From Palleronia marisminoris (GTDB lineage Bacteria > Pseudomonadota > Alphaproteobacteria > Rhodobacterales > Rhodobacteraceae): a stretch of DNA of 64,000 bases. Numbering within the stretch: the first letter of the stretch is position 1; each line of letters begins with the position of its first letter. The notes beneath the pieces are model-generated. The model saw nothing but the letters and a program-made list of their open reading frames with translations. It was not told the DNA's origin and ran no database searches. The position numbers and the translations under genes are program-made. Location: contig NZ_FWFV01000001.1 of assembly GCF_900172315.1 (NCBI RefSeq), forward strand, positions 496,001-560,000. The letters are read 5' to 3'. Of the stretch, positions 55,518 to 64,000 are shown piece after piece.

Positions 55518-58019
55518 TCAGCCGTCCGCGCGGATGCTCTCGTTCCTGGGGTCGTAGGGCGAGTCCTCGACCACCTCGGCGTCATAGAGCTCGCGGAACA
55601 TCCGGACCTTCAGCTTCGTGCCGATTTCGGCCATGTCGGGGCGAACGTAGCCCATGCCGATGGACTTGCCGAACGCCACCGAATAGCCGCCGGAGGTCAT
55701 CCGGCCGACCCGCTCGTCGCCCGAGAACAACACCTCGCGGCCCCACGGATCGGCGTCGTCCGGACCGTCCACCAGAAGCGTCACGCATTTCGATCGGATG
55801 CCGGTCGCCTCCATCGCCTCCTTGCCGTGGAACGCTTTGCCCTGGTCCACGAACCGGTCGAGCCCCGCTTCCAGAGGCGTGGCGTCGCGGCCGAGTTCGG
55901 TGCCGAAGGCGCGGTAGGATTTCTCCTGCCGCAGCCAGTTCTGGGCGCGCATCCCCACCAGCTTCATCCCCAGTGGCTCGCCCGCCTCCATCAGCCAGTC
56001 GAACAGGTGGTTCTGCATCTCGATCGGGTGGTGAAGCTCCCACCCCAGCTCGCCGGTATAGGCGACACGGATCGCCATGAGAGGCACCATCCCCAACTCG
56101 ATCTCTCGCGCGCTCAGCCACGGGAAACGCTTGTTGCCCAGCGCCCCTTCGGGGTCGGCGTCGCGCAGCAGGGTGGCGAGGATGTCGCGCGACCGTGGCC
56201 CGGCCAGCGCGAAGGCCCCGTATTGGGTGGTGACGTCCTGCAGGACCATCGGGCCGAACTCGGCTGCCTTGTCCTCCATCGCCTTCTGCAGGAAGTCGCG
56301 GTCGTAATCCGCCCAGCCGCCGGCGCTGACGAGGTAGAACTGGTCCTCGGCCTGGCGCACGATGGTGTATTCCGTGCGGACGGTTCCGGCATCGGTCAGC
56401 GCGTAGGTCAGGTTGATCCGGCCGACCTTGGGCAGCCGGTTGGTCGTGAACCAGTCGAGGAACGCCGCCGCCCCCGGCCCCTTCAGGACATGCTTGGCGA
56501 AGGCCGAGGCGTCGATCAGCCCCGCCGCGCCACGCACCGCCTCGGCCTCGGCCTTGGCATAGTCGAACCAGCCGCCGCGGCGGAATGATCGCGCGTGCTC
56601 GTCGAACCGCGCGTCCGCATCCACCGGGCCGAAATAGTTGGGGCGCTCGAACCCGTTGACCGCGCCGAACTGCGCGCCACGGGCCTTCAGCCGGTCGTAG
56701 CAGGGGGCGGTGCGCAGGGGTCGCGCGGCGGGGCGTTCCTCGTCGGGGTGGTGCAGGATGTAGACGTGCTCGTATGCCTCCTCGTCCTTGGCGACGGCCC
56801 AATCGGTCGTGATCCACGACCCGAACCGCTTGGGGTCGAGCGACGCCATGTCGATCTCGGCCTCGCCCTCGACCATCAGCTGCGCGAGGTAGTGACCCGC
56901 ACCCCCGGCGGCGGTGATCCCGAACGAGAACCCCTCGGCCAGCCACATGTTGCGCAGCCCCGGCGCGGCGCCCAGCAGGGGATTGCCGTCGGGGGTGTAG
57001 CAGATCGGGCCGTTGAAATCGTCCTTCAGCCCCACCTCTTCCGAGGACGGGATGCGGTGGATGAAGGACATGTACTCCTCCTCGATCCGCTCGAGATCCA
57101 GCGGGAACAGGTCGGCGCGGAAGCTGTCGGGCACGCCGTAGCGGAACCGGGCCGGCGCGTTGCGCTCGTACGGCCCGAGGATCCAGCCGCCGCGTTCCTC
57201 GCGGACATACCACTTGGCGTCGGCGTCGCGCAGCACGGGGTGCTCGCCATTCCCCTCGGCCCGCCATTTCTGCAAGGCCGGGTCGGGCTCGGTCACGATA
57301 TACTGGTGCTCGACCGGGATCGCGGGGATCTTGATTCCCAGCATCCGCGCGGTCCGCTGCGCGTGGTTGCCGGTGGCGGTCACCACGTGTTCGGCCTCGA
57401 CCACGGTGCGCTCTTCGGTGGGCAGCAGGTTCCCGCCCTTCTCGGCCATCTTGCTCAGCGTGACCTTCCAGGCCGAGCCGGTCCACTCATAGCCGTCGAC
57501 CTGCCACTTGCGCTCGATGGTGACACCGCGCTGTCGGGCGCCCTTGGCCATGGCCATCGTCACGTCGGCGGGGTTGATATAGCCGTCGGTGGGATGGAAG
57601 ATCGCGCCGTGAAGGTCGTCTGTATTGACCAGCGGATAGCGGTCCTTCACCTGGCCCGGCGTCAGCCATTCGAAGGGCACGCCCACCGTCTCGGCCGTCG
57701 CGGCGTAGAGCATGTACTCGTCCATACGCTCTTTCGAGCCCGCCATGCGCAGGTTGCCCACGACCGAGAAGCCCGCGTTCAGGCCCGTCTCCTCCTCCAG
57801 CGTCTTGTAGAGCTTGATCGAGTGGTCGTGGATCCAGGTCGTCGCGTAGCTCATGTTGAAATATGGCAGCAGCCCCGCCGCGTGCCAGGTCGAGCCGCTG
57901 GTCAGTTCGTCCCGCTCCAGCAGCATGACATCCTGCCAGCCCGCCTTGGCGAGGTGGTAGGCGATGGACGTCCCCACCGCACCGCCGCCCACGACCAGCG
58001 CTTTCACATGGCTTTTCAT
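55518..58019 (-). CDS. dimethylglycine/sarcosine dehydrogenase family flavoprotein with GcvT domain
   Basis: An 833-residue two-part enzyme. The N-terminal DAO flavoprotein domain has VVGGGAVGTSIAYHLAKAG and SGSTWHAAGLLPYF, whose His corresponds to the covalent-FAD His of DMGDH and SARDH. The C-terminal aminomethyltransferase-like (GcvT) domain binds folate and includes GLIDASAFAKHVLKG, AGPRSRDILATLL and VAYTGELGWELH. It demethylates an N-methyl amino acid, passing the one-carbon unit to tetrahydrofolate; exact substrate unknown. GGGGAG lies 8 bases before the ATG. Confidence 0.87.
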   Translation of the reverse strand: MKSHVKALVVGGGAVGTSIAYHLAKAGWQDVMLLERDELTSGSTWHAAGLLPYFNMSYATTWIHDHSIKLYKTLEEETGLNAGFSVVGNLRMAGSKERMDEYMLYAATAETVGVPFEWLTPGQVKDRYPLVNTDDLHGAIFHPTDGYINPADVTMAMAKGARQRGVTIERKWQVDGYEWTGSAWKVTLSKMAEKGGNLLPTEERTVVEAEHVVTATGNHAQRTARMLGIKIPAIPVEHQYIVTEPDPALQKWRAEGNGEHPVLRDADAKWYVREERGGWILGPYERNAPARFRYGVPDSFRADLFPLDLERIEEEYMSFIHRIPSSEEVGLKDDFNGPICYTPDGNPLLGAAPGLRNMWLAEGFSFGITAAGGAGHYLAQLMVEGEAEIDMASLDPKRFGSWITTDWAVAKDEEAYEHVYILHHPDEERPAARPLRTAPCYDRLKARGAQFGAVNGFERPNYFGPVDADARFDEHARSFRRGGWFDYAKAEAEAVRGAAGLIDASAFAKHVLKGPGAAAFLDWFTTNRLPKVGRINLTYALTDAGTVRTEYTIVRQAEDQFYLVSAGGWADYDRDFLQKAMEDKAAEFGPMVLQDVTTQYGAFALAGPRSRDILATLLRDADPEGALGNKRFPWLSAREIELGMVPLMAIRVAYTGELGWELHHPIEMQNHLFDWLMEAGEPLGMKLVGMRAQNWLRQEKSYRAFGTELGRDATPLEAGLDRFVDQGKAFHGKEAMEATGIRSKCVTLLVDGPDDADPWGREVLFSGDERVGRMTSGGYSVAFGKSIGMGYVRPDMAEIGTKLKVRMFRELYDAEVVEDSPYDPRNESIRADG

Positions 58020-58208
58020 TCCCGGACTCCCCTTGGCGTTACGCCCACTAAGCGCAGCGCCCCGCGGCGCCGTTGTGCCCGCCCGACCGATGGGTGCGGA
58101 TTTGCGACATCAAGCACCGTCTGCACGAGCCGACGCATCGGCGCGGGTGCGCCGAGACATGCGGGCGCCCCCTTCCGCACCACCCGCCGATCTGCCACTG
58201 AATGGCGG

Positions 58209-61124
58209 ATGAAGGACGACAGCCACTTCGATCCCAGCCCCGCGCCGGGCGACGCGGTCCGCAAGACCACCTGCTACATGTGCGCCTGCCGCTGCGGCAT
58301 CGACGTCCACATGAAGGGCGAAGAGGTCGCATATATCGAGGGCAACCGCGACCACCCCGTGAACAAGGGCGTCCTCTGCGCCAAGGGGGCGGCGGGGATC
58401 ATGCAGCACAACTCGGCTGCCCGCCTGCGTGCGCCGCTGCGCCGCGTCGGCGAACGCGGCGAGGGCAAGTTCGAGGAGATCACCTGGGACGAGGCCCTCG
58501 GGATCGTGGCCAAGCGGCTAGGGCGCATCCGCGAGACCGACCCGAAGAAGCTCGCCTTTTTCACCGGGCGCGACCAGTCGCAAAGCTTCACCGGCTACTG
58601 GGCGCAGCAGTTCGGCACGCCCAACTATGCCGCGCATGGGGGCTTCTGCTCGGTGAACATGGCCGCGGCGGGCATCTACACCATCGGCGGCGCGTTCTGG
58701 GAGTTCATGTCGCCGGACTGGGAGGCCGCGAAGCTGTTCCTCCTGTTCGGCACTTCCGAGGATCACGACAGCAACCCGATCAAGCTGGGCCTCGCCAAGC
58801 TGAAGGAGCGCGGCACCCCCATCGTCGCCGTGAACCCGATCCGCACCGGCTACAACGCCATCGCGGACGAATGGGTGGGGATCACGCCGGGGACCGACGG
58901 GCTGTTCGTCCTGTCGCTGATCCACTGCCTGCTGAAGGCCGGCAAGATCGACCTCGACTACCTCTCCCGCTGGACCAACGCGCCCTGCCTGCTGGACGGC
59001 GACCCGAAATCGAGGACCTACGGCCTTATCCTGCGGGACGAAGGCGGCCGGGCGCTGGTCATGGACCGCGCCAGCCGCAAGCCGGTGCCTTGGGACGCGG
59101 CCGGCGTGAAGCCCGACCTTGCCGGACGCTGGCGCCATGCGGGGACGACACACGCTTCGGTCTTCCTGACCCTGTCCGACCGCTACCTGTCCGACGAATA
59201 TGCCCCCGAGACCGTCGCCCCGAAATGCGGCCTCGACCCCGCCCAGATCCACCGCATCTCCGCCCGCATCGCCCACGCGGCCTTCGACCAAAGCTGGCAG
59301 CACGAGCAGGACTGGACCGACTTCCGCGGAGAGCACCACACCCATGTCACCGCCCGCCCGGTCTCGATCCACGCGATGCGCGGGATCTCGGCCCATTCCA
59401 ACGGCTTCCAGACCGCCCGCGCCATTCACCTCCTTCAGGTCCTGATCGGCGCGGTGGACGTGCCCGGTGCCACCCGCTTCAAGCCGCCCTACCCCAAAGC
59501 GGCGGCAAGCCACCCGCGCCCCCATGCCGACACCCATGCGGGCCAGCCGCTCGACGGGCCGCACCTGGGCTTCCCGCTCGGCCCCGAGGATCTGCTGGTG
59601 GACGAGGCCAGCGCGCCCCTGCGCCTCGACAAGGCGTTCTCGTGGGAGAACCCGATCTCGGTCCACGGGCTGATGCACATGGCGATCTCGAACGCTTATG
59701 CGGGCGATCCGTACGAGATCGACACGCTGTTCCTCTACATGGCGAATATGGCGTGGAACTCGTCCATGAACACGCAGGCCGTGATGGGGATGCTGTCGGA
59801 CAAGGACGAGAACGGCGACTACGTGATCCCCTTCATTGTCCATGCCGACGCCTACTCGTCCGAGACGGTCGCCTATGCCGACATCGTCCTGCCCGACATG
59901 ACCTACCTCGAGCGGCACGACTGCATCTCGCTGCTCGACCGGCCGATCTCCGAGCCCGACCACGCCGGCGACGCGATCCGCTGGCCAGTGGTCGCCCCCG
60001 ACCGCGACGTGCGCCCGTTCCAGTCGGTGCTGGTCGACCTCGCCAACCGCCTCGGCCTGCCGGGCTTCGTCGAGGGGGGCGAGCCGCTCCATTCCGACTA
60101 CGCCGACTACATGCAGATGCACGAACGGCGTCCCGGTGTCGGCCCCCTTGCCGGGTGGCGCATCGGAGAAACCGGCCTGACCGACGGCCGCGGCGCGCCG
60201 AATGCGGGCCAAATCGACCAGTATATCGCAGCCGGCGGCTTCAAGACCTACGCGGTGCCCGAGGCCGCCCGCTACATGAAGCCGTTCAACGCCGCCTGGT
60301 GGGATTGGTCGTGTGACATGGGCTTCACCGACGCCCCCGCGCCCTACCTCTTCGAGCTCTGGTCCGAACCGCTCCGCCGCTTCCAGATGGCCGCCGAGGG
60401 CATTGGCGCCCGACAGCCGCCCGAGCACCTTCGCGCCCGGATGCGCCTGACCCACGATCCCCTGCCGATCTGGTATCCCCCGCTCGAGGACGGTCACGCC
60501 GACCCCGTCGAGTATCCTTTCTACGTCCTGACCCAGCGTCCGGCCGCCATGTATCACTCGTGGGGCGGCCAGAACCCCTGGCTGCGCCAGATCCACGGCG
60601 AGAACGTCCTCTACCTGCCGACGAACCTGTGGAGGTCCGGCGGCTTCTCCGAGGGCGACTGGGCCCGCGTCGAGTCTGCCCATTCCGAGATCACCGTGCC
60701 CGTCGCCCACATGGCCGCGCTGAACGAGAACACCGTCTGGACCTGGAACGCGATCGGCAAACGGCGCGGGGCTTGGGCGCTGTCCCCCGAGGCGCCCGAA
60801 GCCCAGCGCGGGTTCCTGGTGAACCACCTGATCCACGAGCTGCTGCCCGAGAAGGGAGACGGCCTGCGCTGGTCCAACAGCGACCCCGTGACCGGACAGG
60901 CCGCCTGGTTCGACTGCCGCGTGAAGGTCGAGCGTGTCCCGCGCGAGCGCATCTCTCACCCCGCGATCGCCCGGCAGGACAGTCCTGTAGGCCAAGGGCC
61001 GTCTGTTGTCGCGCGATCGACCGGAGAACCTGATCCGGCACCCGGCATGATGAGTTACATCTTAAAATTCTTATTTATGAATAAGAGATTACGTGCCAAT
61101 CCTCACAAAGAGGATGAACAATGA
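58209..61124 (+). CDS. soeA: SoeA-like molybdopterin oxidoreductase, catalytic subunit of sulfite-oxidising enzyme
   Basis: A 971-residue DMSO-reductase-family protein. The N-terminal [4Fe-4S] motif is CYMCACRCGIDVHM with a fourth Cys in VLCAKGAAG. No twin-arginine signal precedes it, so the enzyme is cytoplasmic, which favours SoeA (sulfite to sulfate) over periplasmic PsrA or PhsA. Molybdopterin-binding blocks include FFTGRDQSQSFTGYW, LLFGTSEDHDSNPIKLG and VLTQRPAAMYHSWG. It overlaps soeB by four bases (ATGA). The last 25 codons are unusually AT-rich. The substrate is inferred from the three-gene set. Confidence 0.82.
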   Translation: MKDDSHFDPSPAPGDAVRKTTCYMCACRCGIDVHMKGEEVAYIEGNRDHPVNKGVLCAKGAAGIMQHNSAARLRAPLRRVGERGEGKFEEITWDEALGIVAKRLGRIRETDPKKLAFFTGRDQSQSFTGYWAQQFGTPNYAAHGGFCSVNMAAAGIYTIGGAFWEFMSPDWEAAKLFLLFGTSEDHDSNPIKLGLAKLKERGTPIVAVNPIRTGYNAIADEWVGITPGTDGLFVLSLIHCLLKAGKIDLDYLSRWTNAPCLLDGDPKSRTYGLILRDEGGRALVMDRASRKPVPWDAAGVKPDLAGRWRHAGTTHASVFLTLSDRYLSDEYAPETVAPKCGLDPAQIHRISARIAHAAFDQSWQHEQDWTDFRGEHHTHVTARPVSIHAMRGISAHSNGFQTARAIHLLQVLIGAVDVPGATRFKPPYPKAAASHPRPHADTHAGQPLDGPHLGFPLGPEDLLVDEASAPLRLDKAFSWENPISVHGLMHMAISNAYAGDPYEIDTLFLYMANMAWNSSMNTQAVMGMLSDKDENGDYVIPFIVHADAYSSETVAYADIVLPDMTYLERHDCISLLDRPISEPDHAGDAIRWPVVAPDRDVRPFQSVLVDLANRLGLPGFVEGGEPLHSDYADYMQMHERRPGVGPLAGWRIGETGLTDGRGAPNAGQIDQYIAAGGFKTYAVPEAARYMKPFNAAWWDWSCDMGFTDAPAPYLFELWSEPLRRFQMAAEGIGARQPPEHLRARMRLTHDPLPIWYPPLEDGHADPVEYPFYVLTQRPAAMYHSWGGQNPWLRQIHGENVLYLPTNLWRSGGFSEGDWARVESAHSEITVPVAHMAALNENTVWTWNAIGKRRGAWALSPEAPEAQRGFLVNHLIHELLPEKGDGLRWSNSDPVTGQAAWFDCRVKVERVPRERISHPAIARQDSPVGQGPSVVARSTGEPDPAPGMMSYILKFLFMNKRLRANPHKEDEQ

Positions 61125-61864
61125 CGGACCTCCCCGAGACGCGTTCGACGAAGAAGCTCGGCTTGGTCATCGACCTCGACACCTGCGTCGGCTGTCATGC
61201 CTGCGTCGTCGCCTGCAAGGCGTGGAACACCGAGAATTACGGCGCAGCCCTTGCGGATACCGACGCCCATGGCGCGGCCCCCTCGGGCGCCTTCGTGAAC
61301 CGCATTCACTCCTACGAGGTGACCGGCGACGGCGCCCCCCGCATCGTGCACTTCCCGAAAAGCTGCCTTCATTGCGAGGACGCGCCCTGCGTCACCGTCT
61401 GCCCCACGGGTGCCTCGTACAAGCGGGCCGAGGACGGCATCGTGCTGGTGAACGAGGATCAGTGCATCGGCTGCGGGCTCTGCGCCTGGGCCTGCCCGTA
61501 CGGCGCGCGCGAGCAGGACCCGGTCGCCAAGGTGATGAAGAAATGCACCCTCTGCGTCGACCGGATCGACAACGAGAACCTGCCCGAGGCCGACCGCATC
61601 CCCGCCTGCGTCCGCACCTGCCCCTCGAAGGCCCGCCATTTCGGGGATCTCGGCGACCCGGACAGCCACGTCTCGCAGCTGGTCGAGGCGCGCGGCGGCA
61701 TGGACCTTGCCCCCGAACAAGGCACGCGGCCGGTCAACAAGTACCTCCCGCCCCGCCCGAAGGAGGACGAAATCGACGTGCTCGCCCCCCTGCTCGCGCC
61801 CGTGGCCGAAGAGCCCAAGGGCTGGCTCGGCTGGCTCGACCGGGCACTGGACCGGCTGGGATGA
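61121..61864 (+). CDS. soeB: SoeB-like four-cluster iron-sulfur subunit
   Basis: A 247-residue electron-transfer subunit with four ferredoxin-type Cys clusters: CVGCHACVVACKAWN, CLHCEDAPCVTVCPTGA, CIGCGLCAWACPYGA, and CTLCVDR with CVRTCPSKARHFGDL. It carries electrons between SoeA and the membrane anchor. The ATG overlaps the soeA stop, and soeC begins 58 bases downstream. Confidence 0.87.
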   Translation: MTDLPETRSTKKLGLVIDLDTCVGCHACVVACKAWNTENYGAALADTDAHGAAPSGAFVNRIHSYEVTGDGAPRIVHFPKSCLHCEDAPCVTVCPTGASYKRAEDGIVLVNEDQCIGCGLCAWACPYGAREQDPVAKVMKKCTLCVDRIDNENLPEADRIPACVRTCPSKARHFGDLGDPDSHVSQLVEARGGMDLAPEQGTRPVNKYLPPRPKEDEIDVLAPLLAPVAEEPKGWLGWLDRALDRLG

Positions 61865-61922
61865 TCTCGACATCCGCGGCGCGGCGACGCAATGTCGCAC
61901 GCGCCCCGGTTCGAAAGTCCCC

Positions 61923-62774
61923 ATGCACCCCGCCGCGTCACTCATCCTGTTCTCGACCCTGTCCGGAGCCGGCTTCGGTCTTCTGGCGCTGATCGGCGCG
62001 GGGCTTGCGCGGACGACCGGATGGGCCGGCCTTGCCGAGGCCGCGCTCGCATTTGCCCTCGCCATCGCCGGCCTCGCGGCCTCGACCTTCCACCTCGGCC
62101 GGCCCGAGCGCGCGCTGAAGGCGTTCCGCGAGTGGCGCAGCTCGTGGCTCAGCCGCGAAGCGTGGCTGGCGGCTGCGACGCTGTCGATCATGGCGATCAC
62201 CACCCTGATCCGCCTCGCCGGGTTGCCGGCCCTGCCACTGGGGCTGGTGGGATCGGCGCTGGCCCTCGCGACCGTCGCGGCGACCGCCATGATCTATGCC
62301 CAGCTGCGCACTGTGCCGCGCTGGAACCACTGGACGACGCCCGCGATCTTCCTTGGCCACGCACTGACCGCTGGCACGCTTCTGGCCGGGCACCGCCTTC
62401 CCGCCGCGATCCTGCTGGCCGCCCTTGCCGTTGCGCAGTTCGCCGCGTGGCACGCCGGCGACCGCCGTACCGGGGCCACCACCCGCGAAAGTGCCACCGG
62501 CCTCGGCCCCCGCGTCCGCCCGTTCGAGGCGCCGCACACCTCGGACAACTACCTGACGCGCGAGATGGTCTTCGTCGTCGCCCGCAAGCACCGGGTGCGT
62601 CTGCGCTCGATCGGGCTGGTGCTCGCCTATCTCGCCCCGCTCGCCTGCCTTGCCATCCCGCCCGCGCCGCTGGCCCTGCCGCTGGCCGCGCTGCTCCATA
62701 TCGGCGGGACGCTGATCGTGCGCTGGCTCTTTTTCGCGGATGCCGAGCACACGGTGGCGCTCTATTATCGCTGA
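61923..62774 (+). CDS. soeC: SoeC-like membrane anchor (DmsC/NrfD-type)
   Basis: A 283-residue protein with about eight TM segments, resembling DmsC: MHPAASLILFSTLSGAGFGL, STFHLGRPERALKAFREWRSSW (a DmsC hallmark, quoted in part as FHLGRPERALKAFREW), WLSREAW and a long run of helices. It passes electrons to quinone and anchors SoeAB on the cytoplasmic side. No strong ribosome binding site is seen, though the start fits the family. Confidence 0.83.
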   Translation: MHPAASLILFSTLSGAGFGLLALIGAGLARTTGWAGLAEAALAFALAIAGLAASTFHLGRPERALKAFREWRSSWLSREAWLAAATLSIMAITTLIRLAGLPALPLGLVGSALALATVAATAMIYAQLRTVPRWNHWTTPAIFLGHALTAGTLLAGHRLPAAILLAALAVAQFAAWHAGDRRTGATTRESATGLGPRVRPFEAPHTSDNYLTREMVFVVARKHRVRLRSIGLVLAYLAPLACLAIPPAPLALPLAALLHIGGTLIVRWLFFADAEHTVALYYR

Positions 62775-62830
62775 CCGCAGTCGCTTGACAGGACCCCGCG
62801 TCTGGCCGACGCAGGCGGAGCCACGTTGAT

Positions 62831-62837
62831 GGGGAGG
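62831..62837 (+). promoter_or_regulatory. ribosome binding site choosing the TTG start of dgoK
   Basis: GGGGAGG, 6 bases before TTG at 62844. Starts at 62826 or 62829 would place it inside the coding sequence. Confidence 0.55.
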
Positions 62838-62843
62838 ACGCCT

Positions 62844-63734
62844 TTGAGACCCGATTGGATCGCCCTCGACTGGGGCACCACCCATGTCCGCGCCTGGGCC
62901 ATGACGGCCGGCGGAGATGTCCTTGCCAACACCCATTCGGCCAGCGGGATGGGGACGCTCGGCGCAGACGGATACGCCCCCGCCCTGGCCGCCCTGACCG
63001 AGGAATGGGAGCTGCCACAACCCTGCCCGGTGCTGGCCTGCGGCATGGTCGGCGCGCGGCAGGGCTGGGTCGATGCGGGCTATGCCGCCGTGCCCACGGC
63101 GCCCCTGTCGGTCCCGCCCGTGCGGGTGCCGGACGCGCCCGAGCAATGGAACGTGCGCATCGTGCCGGGCCTGTCGCAGACCCGCCCGCCCGACGTCATG
63201 CGGGGGGAAGAGACGCAGATCGCCGGGTTCCTGTCGCTCAACCCCAAGTTCGACGGCACGCTCTGCCTGCCCGGCAGCCATACGAAGTGGGTGCAGATCT
63301 CGGCCGGCGAGGTCGTCTCGTTCCAGACCTCGATGACGGGTGAATTCTACGCGGCCCTCAGCAAGCACACCGTCCTGCGCCATTCCATCGGCACCGGCTG
63401 GGATGACACCGCGTTCACCGAAGCCGTGTCCGACGGCCTGTCCCGCCCCGAGGCCCTAGCCGCCCGCGCCTTCCAGATCCGCGCCGACGCGCTGCTGAAC
63501 GGAATGGACGAGGCCACCGCCGCCGCGCGCCTGTCGGGACTGCTGATCGGGTCCGAGCTTGCCCACGCCCGGCCCTACTGGCTGGGGATGCCTGTCGCGA
63601 TAATCGGCGCGCCGCAGCTTGCGGCCCGCTATGCCGCGGCGCTGGAAGCGCAGGGCGTGAGCCCCATCATCGCGCGCGCCGACGCCTGCACACTGGCCGG
63701 CCTCAAGGCCGCCTACGCCGCCTGGAAGGAGTGA
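62844..63734 (+). CDS. dgoK: 2-dehydro-3-deoxygalactonokinase
   Basis: Phosphorylates 2-keto-3-deoxygalactonate in the De Ley-Doudoroff galactose pathway. The 296-residue protein begins with the ASKHA-type phosphate motif [14 protein letters not shown] and has [36 protein letters not shown] and [11 protein letters not shown], all characteristic of DgoK. TTG at 62844 is preferred because of the adjacent ribosome binding site. It is 5 bases upstream of dgoA, an operon. Confidence 0.9.
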   Translation: MRPDWIALDWGTTHVRAWAMTAGGDVLANTHSASGMGTLGADGYAPALAALTEEWELPQPCPVLACGMVGARQGWVDAGYAAVPTAPLSVPPVRVPDAPEQWNVRIVPGLSQTRPPDVMRGEETQIAGFLSLNPKFDGTLCLPGSHTKWVQISAGEVVSFQTSMTGEFYAALSKHTVLRHSIGTGWDDTAFTEAVSDGLSRPEALAARAFQIRADALLNGMDEATAAARLSGLLIGSELAHARPYWLGMPVAIIGAPQLAARYAAALEAQGVSPIIARADACTLAGLKAAYAAWKE

Positions 63735-63739
63735 CCCTC

Positions 63740-64000
63740 ATGCACCGCGAAATCATCGCCATCCTGCGCGGGATCGACCCGGACGAGGCCGTCCCCGTCG
63801 CCGAGACCCTGATCGAGGCAGGCATCACCCGGATCGAGGTGCCGCTGAACTCGCCCTCGCCCTTCGCCTCGGTCGAGGCCATGGCCAAAGCCTGCGGCGA
63901 CACGGCCCAGATCGGCGCGGGGACGGTGCTGACGCCCGAGGACGTGACGCGGGTGAAGGATGCCGGCGGGCAGATGATCGTCTCGCCCAATTTCGATGCC
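63740..64000 (+). CDS. dgoA: 2-dehydro-3-deoxy-6-phosphogalactonate aldolase (partial, runs off the window)
   Basis: The first 87 residues of a KDPG/KDPGal-type aldolase: [47 protein letters not shown] and [10 protein letters not shown]. The Glu in the RIEVPLN segment and the Schiff-base Lys (further downstream, not visible) are expected. It would split KDPGal into pyruvate and glyceraldehyde 3-phosphate, completing the pathway begun by dgoK. Confidence 0.88.
   Translation, partial: MHREIIAILRGIDPDEAVPVAETLIEAGITRIEVPLNSPSPFASVEAMAKACGDTAQIGAGTVLTPEDVTRVKDAGGQMIVSPNFDA

Noticed and set aside
56595-58208. A 5' extension of the soeA frame by 538 codons
   Set aside because: The extension is antisense to the dimethylglycine dehydrogenase-like gene; the family start is MKDDSHFD at 58209 just before the Fe-S motif.

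Overview
This window is a high-GC, densely packed chromosomal segment of an alphaproteobacterium, most probably a marine-type Rhodobacteraceae (Roseobacter-like). The basis is the gene content and order: a long two-domain dCTP deaminase, a yajC-secD-secF-ccmABCDG run, trkA-trkH-hfq-hflX, a cytoplasmic SoeABC-type sulfite oxidoreductase, and an alphaproteobacterial LexA box (GTTC-N7-GTTC) in front of uvrA. I see no prophage, insertion sequence, integron or CRISPR array. It reads as core genome with a few accessory metabolic genes. The only clearly broken gene is an acetyltransferase with two frameshifts.

Layout. 1-5.1 kb: nucleotide and DNA metabolism (dcd, an EEP-family protein, dgt, the Fe-S protein erpA, xth) and two tandem small secreted paralogs. 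5.1-12 kb (minus strand): uvrA, two MFS transporters, a DUF924 protein, a small membrane protein and a Bcp-type peroxiredoxin. 12-19.3 kb (plus strand): an AsmA/YhdP-like giant, queA, a voltage-sensor-type ion channel, and an M23 peptidase overlapping a bactofilin gene. 19.4-24.6 kb: prfB, a DUF1223 protein and acnA with a textbook terminator. 24.6-32.4 kb (minus strand): cytochrome c biogenesis genes ccmG-D-C-B-A, a Mth938-like protein, secF-secD-yajC, a CoA-binding protein and rlmB, then tRNA-Tyr on the plus strand. 32.4-38 kb: a DXD-containing putative glycosyltransferase, a beta-hydroxyacid dehydrogenase, a penicillin acylase-family enzyme, a 438-base intergenic region with a probable small RNA, and an IalB-family protein. 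38-43.3 kb: an envelope block with KAS, ACP and lpxD, then an L,D-transpeptidase divergent from a DUF882 protein. 43.3-50.2 kb: the GNAT pseudogene, hflX, hfq, trkH, trkA, kynU and a DJ-1/PfpI protein. 50.3-58 kb: acyltransferase, aldo-keto reductase, FAD oxidase, GH25 lipoprotein, PACE efflux protein, an unknown membrane protein and a dimethylglycine dehydrogenase-like enzyme. 58.2-64 kb: soeABC, then dgoK and the start of dgoA, which runs off the window.

Themes. Much of the window serves the cell envelope: lipid A and acyl chains (lpxD-ACP-KAS), peptidoglycan (L,D-transpeptidase, DUF882, M23, GH25), outer-membrane biogenesis (YhdP-like) and protein export (YajC-SecDF). Another part serves sulfur and methylamine-type catabolism (SoeABC, DMGDH-like). 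The least explained items are the intergenic RNA region at 36.9-37.2 kb, the tandem secreted paralogs at 4.5-5.1 kb, the compact ion channel with a C-terminal zinc ribbon, and the glycosyltransferase-like protein beside tRNA-Tyr. Most long open frames opposite real genes are GC-driven shadows and are not annotated. All family assignments are from reading the sequence; no database search was run.
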